Of a stretch of DNA of 43,648 nt, positions 1 through 7,629 are shown piece after piece. Source of the stretch: Pseudomonas sp. ACN8 (GTDB lineage: Bacteria > Pseudomonadota > Gammaproteobacteria > Pseudomonadales > Pseudomonadaceae). The stretch is from positions 1-43,648 of the forward strand of contig NZ_MRCS01000053.1 in assembly GCF_002303925.1 (NCBI RefSeq), read 5' to 3'. Both the position numbers and the translations under genes were made by a program. Each line of letters begins with the position of its first letter. Within the stretch, counting starts at the first letter, position 1. The notes under the pieces were generated by a model. The model searched no databases, was not told the DNA's origin, and was given only the letters and a program-made list of their open reading frames with translations.

Positions 1-1964
1 GCACCTGGTTCGCGCAAAAATACTGGCCAAGACCGGTCGCCAAAAGCTACTTCAATGAATTGGCCGACGGCAGCCGCTTGACGCTGAGCTTCAAGGCCGC
101 GCTGGATAAAAGCAATGTCGAGGCCAATGCGCTGGTGTTCGCGGATCAGGTCTATACGATCAAGGCCTTCAAGCTACCCGTGGCCACCTTCTGGGAAGCC
201 ACCGGTGCCGGCAACGACCTACTGAACCCGGACGATGTGTACCCTCTGGGCGCCACTGTCGTGATTGCCCAGACAGCCCTGCTGAAAACCGATGACTTCA
301 TCACCGTGCAGGTGCAAGGTAAAACCGTCACTACCTATACCCACCGGGTCCAGCCAGAGGAGGCCGACAAGGAACTGAAGACCATCAAAGTGGCGTATTC
401 GGTGATCGCCGACAACGTAGACTCGAGCATTAGCCTCAGCTATTCCATCGCGCGCAAAGCCGGGGGCACCGATGGCCCGGCTGATCCGAGCGTTTACGAT
501 GTGCGCAGGGTGATTGGTTCGGGCAATCTGAAGGTCATGGGTGCGCGCAATATCCGCAGTATCTGGACGGCGTCCCGTTCCTCGCAGGTGTTGAGTGCCT
601 TCAACAAAACAACGGATCAGCCGGTGCAGGCGCAATGGAAATACCCCGGCGACAGCGACTGGACAACGGCAGCCACCTGGCGCGATAGCAAACCGCAGGA
701 GCCGCTGCAGGTTCGTACCGGCGATGATCAGCTCACGCTGAATCCGGCCAACATCATCGGTAACGGTGAACACATATTCGACCAGGCTGCGTTTGTTGCG
801 CTTCGCGATGCGGGGGATGTCGTCGCCTGGGGCAGTGATACCTACGGTGCAACAATTCCCTCTCCCATCATCACCCTCAACGACATCGTTGAGGTGAGCG
901 GCACCGCTAGGGCCTTTGCGGCACGCCGGGCGGATGGTGAGGTCGTGGCGTGGGGATCAGCCGGACTTGGCGGGGACATGACCGGGGTCTTGCCCGATCA
1001 CTTTGTTGAAGTTGTCGGTAACGGCGGGGCGTTTGCCGGCCTCAAAACCACGGGACACGTGGTGGCCTGGGGAAGTCCTAATAGCGGCGGCGCCGTTCCT
1101 GCGCCAATCGCTGCACTGAATGACGTTGTCAGGGTTGTCGCCGCAGGTAGCGCATTCGTCGCACAGCGAACAACCGGCCATGTACTGGCATGGGGACTCG
1201 CAGAACTTGGCGGTCGGGTGCCAGAAGACATTGCCAGGCTCACCGATCTCGAGACCATCATTGGCAACTACAGTGCATTTGCAGCACTTCGCGCCAACGG
1301 CAGCCTCGTCGCCTGGGGCAACGAAGAGTCAGGCGGGAAATTGCCGGACAACATCGCCGCCATGACCGACATCATTGAGCTGGGTTGCGCCACCATTCAT
1401 GCCTTTACCGCACGACGCGCCACCGGCCAGATTATCGCCTGGGGCAGAGCAGAGAACGGTGGCACGATTGCCCCGCAGATAGGAGCACTGACCGACATCG
1501 TGGACGTCAGCGCCACTGCTAGCGCATTCGCCGCTCGCCGTGGCAATGGCCGTGTCGTAGCCTGGGGGAACCCATCATTCGGAGGAACAGTACCTGGCGA
1601 CATTGCCGATCTGGACGACATTGTACAGGTGTGCGGTACATATAGGGCGTTCGCCGCCTTGCGTAAAAACGGCACGGTGGTAGCTTGGGGGAATAGCTAC
1701 TACGGAGGCAATACTTCAACGGTGGTCGACCAACTGACCAACGTACAGGCGCTTTACAGCAACGTTTGCGGTTTTGCCGCCCTCACCTCCGACGGGCGTG
1801 TCGTGACCTGGGGCGTCCCGGGTGGTGGTGGCGACAGCAGTGCGGTGCAAGACCGTCTGCGCGGCCACGTCTCTTACCGGGCCAATGCGGCGTCACGGGG
1901 GCGGGCACTCAAAGCCAGTTGCCGGGCGGCGCTGAACGCGAACCCACACCTTCAGGATCGGTGA
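1..1964 (+). CDS. Large RCC1-like repeat protein, 3' part (5' end outside window)
   Basis: The reading frame is open from the first bases of the window, so the true start lies upstream; the TTG at 60 is only the first internal start-like codon. The N-terminal part seen here (about 260 residues) is beta-rich, with Thr/Val-rich Ig-like or adhesin-like stretches. The C-terminal part holds nine repeats of about 41 residues, each with a V-V-A-W-G-type motif followed by a Gly-Gly pair (positions about 820 to 1830). This resembles RCC1/beta-propeller-like repeats found in large Pseudomonas surface or secreted proteins. The tail after the last repeat is short and basic. Its substrate or partner is unknown. 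A beta-propeller binding module is inferred from the repeat period, not demonstrated. It stands alone on the plus strand and a hairpin follows its stop codon. Confidence 0.75.
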   Translation, partial: TWFAQKYWPRPVAKSYFNELADGSRLTLSFKAALDKSNVEANALVFADQVYTIKAFKLPVATFWEATGAGNDLLNPDDVYPLGATVVIAQTALLKTDDFITVQVQGKTVTTYTHRVQPEEADKELKTIKVAYSVIADNVDSSISLSYSIARKAGGTDGPADPSVYDVRRVIGSGNLKVMGARNIRSIWTASRSSQVLSAFNKTTDQPVQAQWKYPGDSDWTTAATWRDSKPQEPLQVRTGDDQLTLNPANIIGNGEHIFDQAAFVALRDAGDVVAWGSDTYGATIPSPIITLNDIVEVSGTARAFAARRADGEVVAWGSAGLGGDMTGVLPDHFVEVVGNGGAFAGLKTTGHVVAWGSPNSGGAVPAPIAALNDVVRVVAAGSAFVAQRTTGHVLAWGLAELGGRVPEDIARLTDLETIIGNYSAFAALRANGSLVAWGNEESGGKLPDNIAAMTDIIELGCATIHAFTARRATGQIIAWGRAENGGTIAPQIGALTDIVDVSATASAFAARRGNGRVVAWGNPSFGGTVPGDIADLDDIVQVCGTYRAFAALRKNGTVVAWGNSYYGGNTSTVVDQLTNVQALYSNVCGFAALTSDGRVVTWGVPGGGGDSSAVQDRLRGHVSYRANAASRGRALKASCRAALNANPHLQDR

Positions 1965-1983
1965 TCTTCCGCGCCTCACCATG

Positions 1984-2001
1984 GCGCTCCTTCGGGAGCG
2001 C
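1984..2001 (+). terminator. Hairpin with TTCG tetraloop after the repeat protein
   Basis: GCGCTCC and GGAGCGC flank a TTCG tetraloop 19 bases after the stop codon of the repeat protein. The following T-run is short (ATTTG), so this is a likely but weak intrinsic terminator. Confidence 0.5.
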
Positions 2002-2171
2002 ATTTGCGAGCACAAGGCTTGCGTCTTCTCGATACCATGCCTGAAGTTCAGGCCAGAAGACCTGCACTCTAACCCAAACAGCAGGCGCCGGACCTCAGGC
2101 TGGAACACCTCGCGCATTGGCCAATGGCGACCGATAATCAAGTGCTTTCCATCTCACCGAGGAATAGAAGG

Positions 2172-2834
2172 ATGTCACTGACTCTTTATTTCCATCCGCT
2201 CTCGTCGTTCTGCCACAAAACGCTGATCGCGCTCTATGAACTGGAAATCGAGTTTGAAAAACGGATCATCGACCTGGGCAACGAGGCTGACCGGGCCGAG
2301 CTTCAAACGCTGTGGCCGATCGGCAAGTTTCCGGTGCTGCGCGATCACGCCCGGCAAAAGAATGTGCCGGAGTCGAGTGTGATCATTGAGTACCTGGACC
2401 GGCTCCATCCCGGCCAGGCACACCTGATTCCGGATGATTGGGAAACCGCGCTGGAAGTCCGCCTGTGGGATCGCTTTTTCGACCTGCATGTCCAGGTGCC
2501 GATGCAGAAGATCGTCGCCGACCGAATCCATGCCGCAAACGGCGACCTGACCCGCGAACGCGCCGCGCTGACAACGGCGTACGGCATGCTTGAACGCCAG
2601 TTGGCCGCCAACACCTGGGCAGCCAGCCCCGCATTCAGCATGGCCGATTGCGCCGCCGCCCCGGCGCTGTTCTACGCCAGCACCCTCGTACCCTTTGCCG
2701 CCGATCACCACCACTTGAGTGCGTATTTTGACAGGTTGACACAAAGGCCCTCGGTCAAGCGGGTGATCGACGAGGCACGGCCGTATTTTGCCTTGTATCC
2801 GTTTGCCGAGGCCATCCCGGAGTGCTTTCGGTAG
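2172..2834 (+). CDS. Glutathione S-transferase family protein
   Basis: This 220-residue protein has the length and order of a cytosolic glutathione S-transferase. The N-terminal thioredoxin-like domain (residues 1-80) opens with beta strand L-T-L-Y-F and the segment S-S-F-C-H-K-T, where Ser11/Ser12 or Cys14 would contact glutathione. It also carries the G-K-F-P-V-L cis-proline motif and an E-S-S-x-I-I-E-Y-L glutathione-binding stretch. The C-terminal all-helical domain (about 90-215) includes F-S-M-A-D-C-A, matching the conserved N-capping box region. The start at 2172 is chosen over an in-frame upstream codon because GAGGAA lies 8 bases before it. The substrate cannot be told from sequence. 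It seems to be a single-gene unit. Confidence 0.88.
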   Translation: MSLTLYFHPLSSFCHKTLIALYELEIEFEKRIIDLGNEADRAELQTLWPIGKFPVLRDHARQKNVPESSVIIEYLDRLHPGQAHLIPDDWETALEVRLWDRFFDLHVQVPMQKIVADRIHAANGDLTRERAALTTAYGMLERQLAANTWAASPAFSMADCAAAPALFYASTLVPFAADHHHLSAYFDRLTQRPSVKRVIDEARPYFALYPFAEAIPECFR

Positions 2835-2925
2835 TGGTAGACGGGGGAACGGGAGGCAAAAAAACAACGAATCGACGAATAATAACCGTCGGTCGAGTGT
2901 TATCTGATTAGGCAGGAATAAAAAA

Positions 2926-3000
2926 TGGCAGGGGCGGCTGGATTCGAACCAACGCATGGCAGGATCAAAACCTGCTGCCTTACCGCTTGGCGACGCCCCT
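2926..3000 (-). tRNA. tRNA-Gln (anticodon TTG)
   Basis: Read on the minus strand, a full 75-base cloverleaf is visible: acceptor arm AGGGGCG pairing with CGCCCCT, discriminator G and encoded CCA. The anticodon stem CAGGT/ATCCTG region carries a loop with TTG, and the T-arm has GGTTCGAATCC. The encoded CCA end (TGG on the plus strand at 2926-2928) is intact. Anticodon TTG reads CAA/CAG, so it is a glutamine tRNA. Confidence 0.95.
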
Positions 3001-3014
3001 GTATCTGTTGCGAT

Positions 3015-3060
3015 GAGTGCCTGGCACTCGCTTTCTTGAGTGGCAACAAGACCTGTTGCC
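3015..3060. repeat. Two adjacent short hairpins upstream of tRNA-Gln
   Basis: GAGTGCC/GGCACTC (3015-3029, one-base centre) and GGCAACA/TGTTGCC (3042-3060, five-base loop) are perfect inverted repeats just upstream of the tRNA on the minus strand. They may lie in the tRNA precursor or be a terminator of something transcribed from further upstream. No function is assigned. Confidence 0.4.
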
Positions 3061-3305
3061 TGCTCTCGCGACTGGTCCCTGAGGGCCGCTGCAAGAGTGG
3101 GCGCAAATTTACCAACATTTTCCTCGTCTGGGAAGCCCAAACAAAAAAAATTGTTCATTAAAACAGGTGCTTAGTGTTGAGCCGAATCTCGGGGAGTTAT
3201 CGGCGCACATTCACCCCGAACAGCTCTGCTACGCTTTTCTTTACTCGAATTGAATCGGGAATCGTTTGTGCAACACCCTTCCCTTGCCATTTGAGGGCGC
3301 CAAAA

Positions 3306-3749
3306 GTGAAAGGCAAATTAATGGGGGCCGCTGCAACCCTTCTGGTACTCGGGACCGCGATTTATGGGTTGAACACCTGGGAACACATCCAGAGCCAGCG
3401 ACAGGAAGCGGTCTGCAAGGCCGCCCGCGAGCATCTCAATCGCCTGGAAACCCAGACGCGAGCGTTGGCCTCCGGGTTGACGGTCGAAGCCTATGCCGAA
3501 GCCGAAAAAGCCGAGGCCGGCCAGTTGGTTTTAGCGCTCGATACGGCCAAAAATGAAGCCGAGGTCGATGCCGTCATCGACAGGCACGCCGCTGCCATCG
3601 AGGCGCAGATAACCGCCGAGGACGCAGAGGTCCAGTCCCGAGGCGAACAACCCTTCCTCGGTCAGGAAATGAAAAAGCAGCGCATCCCCACCGACGTCAA
3701 ACAGGAATTCAAACGCGCTGAAAAGGCCGTCGCCGAGACCTGCGGATAG
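3306..3749 (+). CDS. Small membrane-anchored hypothetical protein
   Basis: The product has about 147 residues. One hydrophobic segment near the N-terminus (A-A-A-T-L-L-V-L-G-T-A-I-Y-G-L) would act as a signal anchor. It is followed by a charged, Ala/Glu-rich alpha-helical region likely in the periplasm, with two Cys residues that could pair (near residue 36 and near the C-terminus). I chose the GTG at 3306 because TGAGGG lies about 8 bases upstream; an in-frame ATG at 3321 is an alternative. No family was recognised. It is convergent with rlhA, and a shared hairpin lies between them. Confidence 0.65.
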   Translation: MKGKLMGAAATLLVLGTAIYGLNTWEHIQSQRQEAVCKAAREHLNRLETQTRALASGLTVEAYAEAEKAEAGQLVLALDTAKNEAEVDAVIDRHAAAIEAQITAEDAEVQSRGEQPFLGQEMKKQRIPTDVKQEFKRAEKAVAETCG

Positions 3750-3820
3750 TGTCGACCGCCAGCTCCAGGTTTGTCGCCAGCGTCCAGACTTCAGCAAAAG
3801 CAGGTTTCAAGCCGGAACAG

Positions 3821-3847
3821 GTGAGCGCGCCGTTGCGGCGCACTCAC
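3821..3847. terminator. Hairpin between convergent genes
   Basis: GTGAGCGCGCCG pairs with CGGCGCACTCAC (12 bp, one mismatch) around a three-base loop, between the stop codons of the small membrane protein (plus) and rlhA (minus, ends at 3855). The position suits a bidirectional terminator, although neither side has a strong T-run. Confidence 0.45.
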
Positions 3848-3854
3848 CAGTCAC

Positions 3855-5843
3855 TCAGTGCGGTGCGCGCGGGATGGTCTTGAGCAGGTCTTCGGGGCTG
3901 ATGTGACCGACCACGCTGCCCGGTTGCGGCAGGTTGAGGATGTGGCCTTTCATCTTGCCGATGATGTGCATTTCACAGGGCTTGCAGTCGAACTTCAGTG
4001 TCAGCACTTCATCGCCGTGGATCAATTGCATCGGCGCGACCTTGGTGCGCACGCCCGTCACGCCCTTGGCCTGTTTCGGGCACAGGTTGAAGGAGAAACG
4101 CAGGCAGTGCTTGGTGATCATCACCGGCACCTCGCCGGTTTCCTCGTGGGCCTCGTAGGCCGCGTCGATCAGCTTGACGCCGTGGCGGTGATAGAAGTCG
4201 CGGGCCTTCTGGTTGTAGACGTTGGCCAGGAACGACAGGTGCGACTCCGGGTACACCGGCGGCGGCGTGGTCTCGGCCTTGCGGCTGCCACGGGGGTGGG
4301 CGGCAATCCGCGCTGCGGTCAAGGCTTCAATCACTTCACGGCGCAAGGCCTTGAGCTGCGAGTTCGGAATGAAGTACGCCTGCGGCGCGTCCAACTTGAT
4401 GTCGATGGCGTGGTACTGCGTTGTGCCCAGTTGACCGAGCAGATCCTGCAATTGCTCCAGCGCCTGTTCCGGCTTGTTGGCGGCGCCAAACGGGCCGGCC
4501 AGGGTGACGCTGGCGCTGATGCCCTCTTCGCTGGTAGCGGTCAGTTCCAGCTGCTCTTCACGCAGGCGAGCGACCCAGCTCAGGGCGATGCGACGCTCGG
4601 CGGAGGTCTTTTGCAGCGCCTGTTGCCAGTTGTGATCGAGATTGCGATTCAGCGGATGGTTGGGGCGCAGCTTGTACATCCCCTCCGGCATCTCGTTGGG
4701 CTCGACGCGATAGCGATAGCGCTTCTCGCCGTCCTCCTCGAATTCGCCTTTGGGTTCGGCGATGTTGGCGCGGAACCCCACCACTTCACGCTTGACCAGC
4801 ACGTTGAGGCCGTCGCCGTTGGACAGCGGCTCGTGCGTCACGACCTGCATGTCACGCTTGGCGACTTTCTCCACCACCCCCACCGGCAGACCGGTGAAGG
4901 TCGGCGAGTCAAAGGCACCGATATCGATCTTGCGGTCAGTGACGAAATAATCGGTGCTGCCACGGTGGAAGGTTTTTTCCGGGTCGGGCAGGAAGAAGTG
5001 CGCGGTGCGGCCGCTGGAGGCGCGGGCCAGGTCCGGACGGTCTTCGAGCACGGCGTCGAGGCGCTGGCGGTAGTAGGCGGTGATGTTTTTCACATAGCCC
5101 ATGTCCTTGTAGCGGCCCTCGATCTTGAACGAACGCACGCCGGCCTCGACCAGGGCGCGGATGTTGGCGCTCTGGTTGTTGTCCTTCATCGACAGCAGGT
5201 GCTTTTCGTAAGCGATCACCCCGCCCTTTTCGTCCTTGAGGGTGTACGGCAGACGGCAGGCCTGGGAGCAGTCGCCACGGTTGGCGCTGCGCCCGGTTTG
5301 CGCGTGGGAAATGTTGCACTGACCGGAAAACGCTACGCACAACGCGCCATGGATAAAGAACTCGATGGCCGCGTCGGTTTCGTCGGCGATGGCGCGGATC
5401 TCCTGGAGATTCAGCTCGCGGGCCAGCACCAGTTGCGAGAAGCCGGCCTGATCGAGGAACTTGGCCCGCTCCAGAGTGCGGATGTCGGTCTGGGTACTGG
5501 CGTGCAGTTCGATCGGCGGAATGTCCAGCTCCATCACACCCATGTCCTGGACGATCAGCGCATCGACGCCGGCGTCGTACAACTGGTGGATCAGCTTGCG
5601 GGCCGGCTCCAGTTCGTTGTCGTGCAGGATGGTATTGATGGTGGTGAACACCCGGGCGTGGTAACGACGGGCGAATTCCACCAGTTCAGCGATATCGCTC
5701 ACTTCGTTGCAGGCGTTGTGGCGGGCGCCGAAGCTCGGGCCACCGATGTAGATGGCATCGGCGCCATGCAGGATGGCCTCGCGGGCGATGGCGACATCGC
5801 GGGCAGGGCTGAGCAATTCCAGGTGATGTTTGGGCAAAGACAT
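3855..5843 (-). CDS. rlhA: U32 family protein RlhA, 23S rRNA 5-hydroxycytidine C2501 synthase
   Basis: This 662-residue protein matches the long U32 'peptidase' RlhA (E. coli YdcP) along its whole length. The start L-E-L-L-S-P-A-R-D, I-H-G-A-L-C-V-A-F-S-G-Q-C, R-G-D-C-S-Q-A-C-R and the S-F-K-I-E-G-R-Y-K-D motif are all visible. The Cys set of the U32 domain is expected to hold an iron-sulfur cluster. The C-terminal half includes a further Cys-rich patch (C-P-K-Q-A-K, D-C-K-P-C-E-M-H). In E. coli the protein hydroxylates C2501 of 23S rRNA in the ribosomal peptidyl-transferase centre, using prephenate. The ATG at 5843 is chosen because homologues begin M-S-L-P-K-H-H-L-E-L-L; in-frame starts further upstream lack that support. 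It seems to be a single-gene unit. Confidence 0.92.
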   Translation of the reverse strand: MSLPKHHLELLSPARDVAIAREAILHGADAIYIGGPSFGARHNACNEVSDIAELVEFARRYHARVFTTINTILHDNELEPARKLIHQLYDAGVDALIVQDMGVMELDIPPIELHASTQTDIRTLERAKFLDQAGFSQLVLARELNLQEIRAIADETDAAIEFFIHGALCVAFSGQCNISHAQTGRSANRGDCSQACRLPYTLKDEKGGVIAYEKHLLSMKDNNQSANIRALVEAGVRSFKIEGRYKDMGYVKNITAYYRQRLDAVLEDRPDLARASSGRTAHFFLPDPEKTFHRGSTDYFVTDRKIDIGAFDSPTFTGLPVGVVEKVAKRDMQVVTHEPLSNGDGLNVLVKREVVGFRANIAEPKGEFEEDGEKRYRYRVEPNEMPEGMYKLRPNHPLNRNLDHNWQQALQKTSAERRIALSWVARLREEQLELTATSEEGISASVTLAGPFGAANKPEQALEQLQDLLGQLGTTQYHAIDIKLDAPQAYFIPNSQLKALRREVIEALTAARIAAHPRGSRKAETTPPPVYPESHLSFLANVYNQKARDFYHRHGVKLIDAAYEAHEETGEVPVMITKHCLRFSFNLCPKQAKGVTGVRTKVAPMQLIHGDEVLTLKFDCKPCEMHIIGKMKGHILNLPQPGSVVGHISPEDLLKTIPRAPH

Positions 5844-5961
5844 AATTTTTTTAGTCAGGCTTGTCACGGTCGAGGCATGCATTGTAGCGGCGAAACGCTC
5901 GAACGACACCTATGCGCTGATTCTGACGACTGGTACCGAGCACATATTATATCGCTAAGCA

Positions 5962-5979
5962 ACTGTCATATCTGACAGT
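5962..5979. promoter_or_regulatory. Palindrome between rlhA and the AT-rich orphan gene
   Basis: ACTGTCA-TATC-TGACAGT is a perfect 7-bp inverted repeat in the 234-base region between the divergent rlhA and the gene at 6078. Its size and AT centre suit a dimeric repressor site. It resembles a PhoB half-site only in the CTGTCAT string and lacks the direct-repeat layout of a Pho box. The regulator is unknown. Confidence 0.4.
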
Positions 5980-6077
5980 AGATTCTTCAGGAGACAACGG
6001 ATAAGTTCAAAAAGGATCGCGCTATCCCACAAAGCGATCTTGGTTAGTCCACATTTACCCATTAGAGAAAACTTCTC

Positions 6078-6557
6078 ATGAATAACATTGAAGATAAATA
6101 CTATGCTTCCCTTGATATTGATAAAGAAACCATGTCAAGCGCTGGTGCAAAAAGCGTGGTAGTGCCGACATTTCAGGCGACCTACACCCCCCCGCACCCT
6201 CTTCTCGGAACATACTACTCGGCAAACACATTCATTTACGCGTCCTTAACCGAGCGTTCGATTAGCGTCATTGGTCGCTATGAGGCTGCCGGCGTATTTG
6301 AACAAATCTCGATTGTTTTTCCCAGAGACATAGAAGACGGCAAGCATCCTGTAGTTCCACAGGAGCAAAACGGTGTACATATTACCGACATAATGAATGG
6401 CGAGTTCAACCATGCAACCAAAGGTGAAATCACCATAAAACGAAACAGTGAAAAAAAAATATTTGAGGCAATATTTGATGTAGAGACAAAAAATAACGGA
6501 ACCATATATAAAATAACACATGGAATTGTCATTTTAGAGGCTACTGGCCCACTTTGA
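6078..6557 (+). CDS. AT-rich hypothetical protein of unknown function
   Basis: The 159-residue product has no signal peptide or membrane segment. It is rich in beta-prone stretches (for example S-I-S-V-I-G-R-Y and G-I-V-I-L-E), suggesting a small beta-barrel or sandwich. Codon use is markedly AT-rich (many AAA, ATA, TTT) compared with both neighbours, which points to acquisition by transfer. A strong intrinsic terminator follows about 100 bases after the stop. AGAGAAAA upstream of the ATG is a modest ribosome site. I do not recognise the family. Its isolation and composition are the main information. Confidence 0.7.
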   Translation: MNNIEDKYYASLDIDKETMSSAGAKSVVVPTFQATYTPPHPLLGTYYSANTFIYASLTERSISVIGRYEAAGVFEQISIVFPRDIEDGKHPVVPQEQNGVHITDIMNGEFNHATKGEITIKRNSEKKIFEAIFDVETKNNGTIYKITHGIVILEATGPL

Positions 6558-6657
6558 CTTTGATATTCAGGAGTGCCTGCAAGCTAGCTTTATATAAAAA
6601 ACCATTGAGGCATGCTACAAATTCGTTAAACATCCTTATCAAAACGAGCTTCACCCT

Positions 6658-6700
6658 ACAGCCACCTCAGTGCTGGACAGAGGTGGCTGTAACATTTTTT
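6658..6700 (+). terminator. Rho-independent terminator
   Basis: ACAGCCACCTC pairs perfectly with GAGGTGGCTGT (11 bp, 11-base loop) and is followed by AACATTTTTT on the plus strand. It terminates transcription of the AT-rich gene at 6078. It also lies just beyond the minus-strand RidA gene, but the T-run supports only the plus direction. Confidence 0.85.
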
Positions 6701-6706
6701 GCAGAC

Positions 6707-7087
6707 TCAGCCCTTGGCCGCCATCGCGGTCACTTCCACACGCATGCCTTCCACCGCCAACGCGGCAACCCCGACAGCGGCGCGCACCGGCCATGGCTTG
6801 GCGAAGTAGCGCTTGTAGACCTCATTGAACGCAGCGCGGTCGGCCATGTCGGTGAGGTAGATGGTCAGGTGCATCACGCGGTCCATGGAACTGCCGGCAC
6901 GCTCCAGCGCGACCTTCAGTGCTTGCAGGGTGCATTCGCTTTGCAGGGTGATGTCGCCCAGTTCCAGGCTGCCGTCGGCGCGGGTGGGGATCTGGGTGGA
7001 GACCAGCACACCGCCGAAACCGACGACGTCGGAGGAAATCGAATCCGCATCAGGATCGGGGGTAAAGGTCAGGTCGTGGTTTGCCAT
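6707..7087 (-). CDS. RidA family protein (enamine/imine deaminase-like)
   Basis: The 126-residue length and fold pattern match the RidA/YjgF/UK114 family. The C-terminal signature W-P-V-R-A-A-V-G-V-A-A-L followed by V-E-G-M-R-V-E-V contains the Arg that binds the substrate carboxylate in archetypal RidA and a nearby Glu. Family members hydrolyse reactive 2-aminoacrylate or related imines, or act on other small metabolites; the exact subgroup is not clear from sequence. The start at 7087 is preceded by an AGAGAG stretch. It lies downstream of the short NIPSNAP-like gene on the same strand, with a 180-base gap in which nothing was recognised. Confidence 0.87.
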   Translation of the reverse strand: MANHDLTFTPDPDADSISSDVVGFGGVLVSTQIPTRADGSLELGDITLQSECTLQALKVALERAGSSMDRVMHLTIYLTDMADRAAFNEVYKRYFAKPWPVRAAVGVAALAVEGMRVEVTAMAAKG

Positions 7088-7269
7088 GGGGACTCTCTTG
7101 CTTGAAGTGATGAGGCTGGCGCCTTGTGCGCGGCCAGTTTACAGGGCCATTGGCGGTCCGTCGCTAATCCAGCCCGGACGGCTGCTCGTGGCCCAGCCTC
7201 ATGGTCTGCCAGCGACGGCCCCGTACCGGCTGGATCGTTTCTGAGGCCCCCGATCGAGCCACACCCGGG

Positions 7270-7506
7270 TCATTGCAAGGGCGAGAACGTCGCGGGCAGG
7301 TAGCGCTCGCGCTCCGCGTGCCTCAGGTGTTCGTCGGCGTAGCCACGCAGCACGGCAATCTGGTTCAACTGGCCGATTTCCGAGGCCCAGCAGCCCATCA
7401 ACACCCCGCCGACTTCCGGCTTCGCCAACTCTGCCTCGATGCGTACCAGCGCATCAGTCACTGTGCGCACCCGCACGGTAAAAGTGATCCGTTCAAATAA
7501 ACGCAT
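7270..7506 (-). CDS. Short NIPSNAP-like protein, possibly truncated
   Basis: The 78-residue product carries the segment G-V-L-M-G-C-W-A-S-E-I-G-Q-L-N-Q-I and then R-G-Y-A-D-E-H-L-R-H-A-E-R-E-R. This matches the core of NIPSNAP-domain proteins (I-G-x-L-N-x-V then a Y/D-x-x-x-H-x-x-R-R pattern). Typical NIPSNAP domains run about 100 residues, so the last helix is missing or replaced by P-A-T-F-S-P-L-Q. No clean continuation was found in another frame. The ATG at 7506 is preferred over a GTG five codons upstream. It diverges from the phosphonate cluster, with about 120 bases between them. Function is unknown. Confidence 0.5.
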   Translation of the reverse strand: MRLFERITFTVRVRTVTDALVRIEAELAKPEVGGVLMGCWASEIGQLNQIAVLRGYADEHLRHAERERYLPATFSPLQ

Positions 7507-7542
7507 AACGACTTCGCCCACCGGCCATTATCGGCCCAGCCG

Positions 7543-7558
7543 ATTCAAACCTGCGAAT
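7543..7558. promoter_or_regulatory. Candidate LysR-type operator upstream of the phosphonate cluster
   Basis: ATTC-N8-GAAT is a dyad that contains the T-N11-A pattern typical of LysR-type regulator sites. It lies about 70 bases before the dehydrogenase start at 7630, and a LysR gene is inside the same cluster. I did not find a second clear copy elsewhere in the cluster, so the assignment is tentative. Confidence 0.35.
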
Positions 7559-7629
7559 TATCGATTTGTGCAGCCGTCCGTGGACCGCGAGCATGGCGTC
7601 ACTTCCAACAACAAAAACAAGGACCCGCC

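Noticed and set aside
2175..3158. A minus-strand open frame running through the GST gene and tRNA-Gln
   Set aside because: It reads through a tRNA and the opposite strand of a clear GST gene, so it cannot be a protein gene.
3858..5975. A plus-strand open frame of about 705 codons opposite rlhA
   Set aside because: It is a shadow of a well-recognised minus-strand gene. The translation is Val/Gln/Gly-biased without motifs, as expected from the third-position GC of the real gene.
5962..5979. CTGTCAT string as a Pho box
   Set aside because: A Pho box needs direct repeats 11 bases apart. This site is an inverted repeat and is not next to a phosphate gene.
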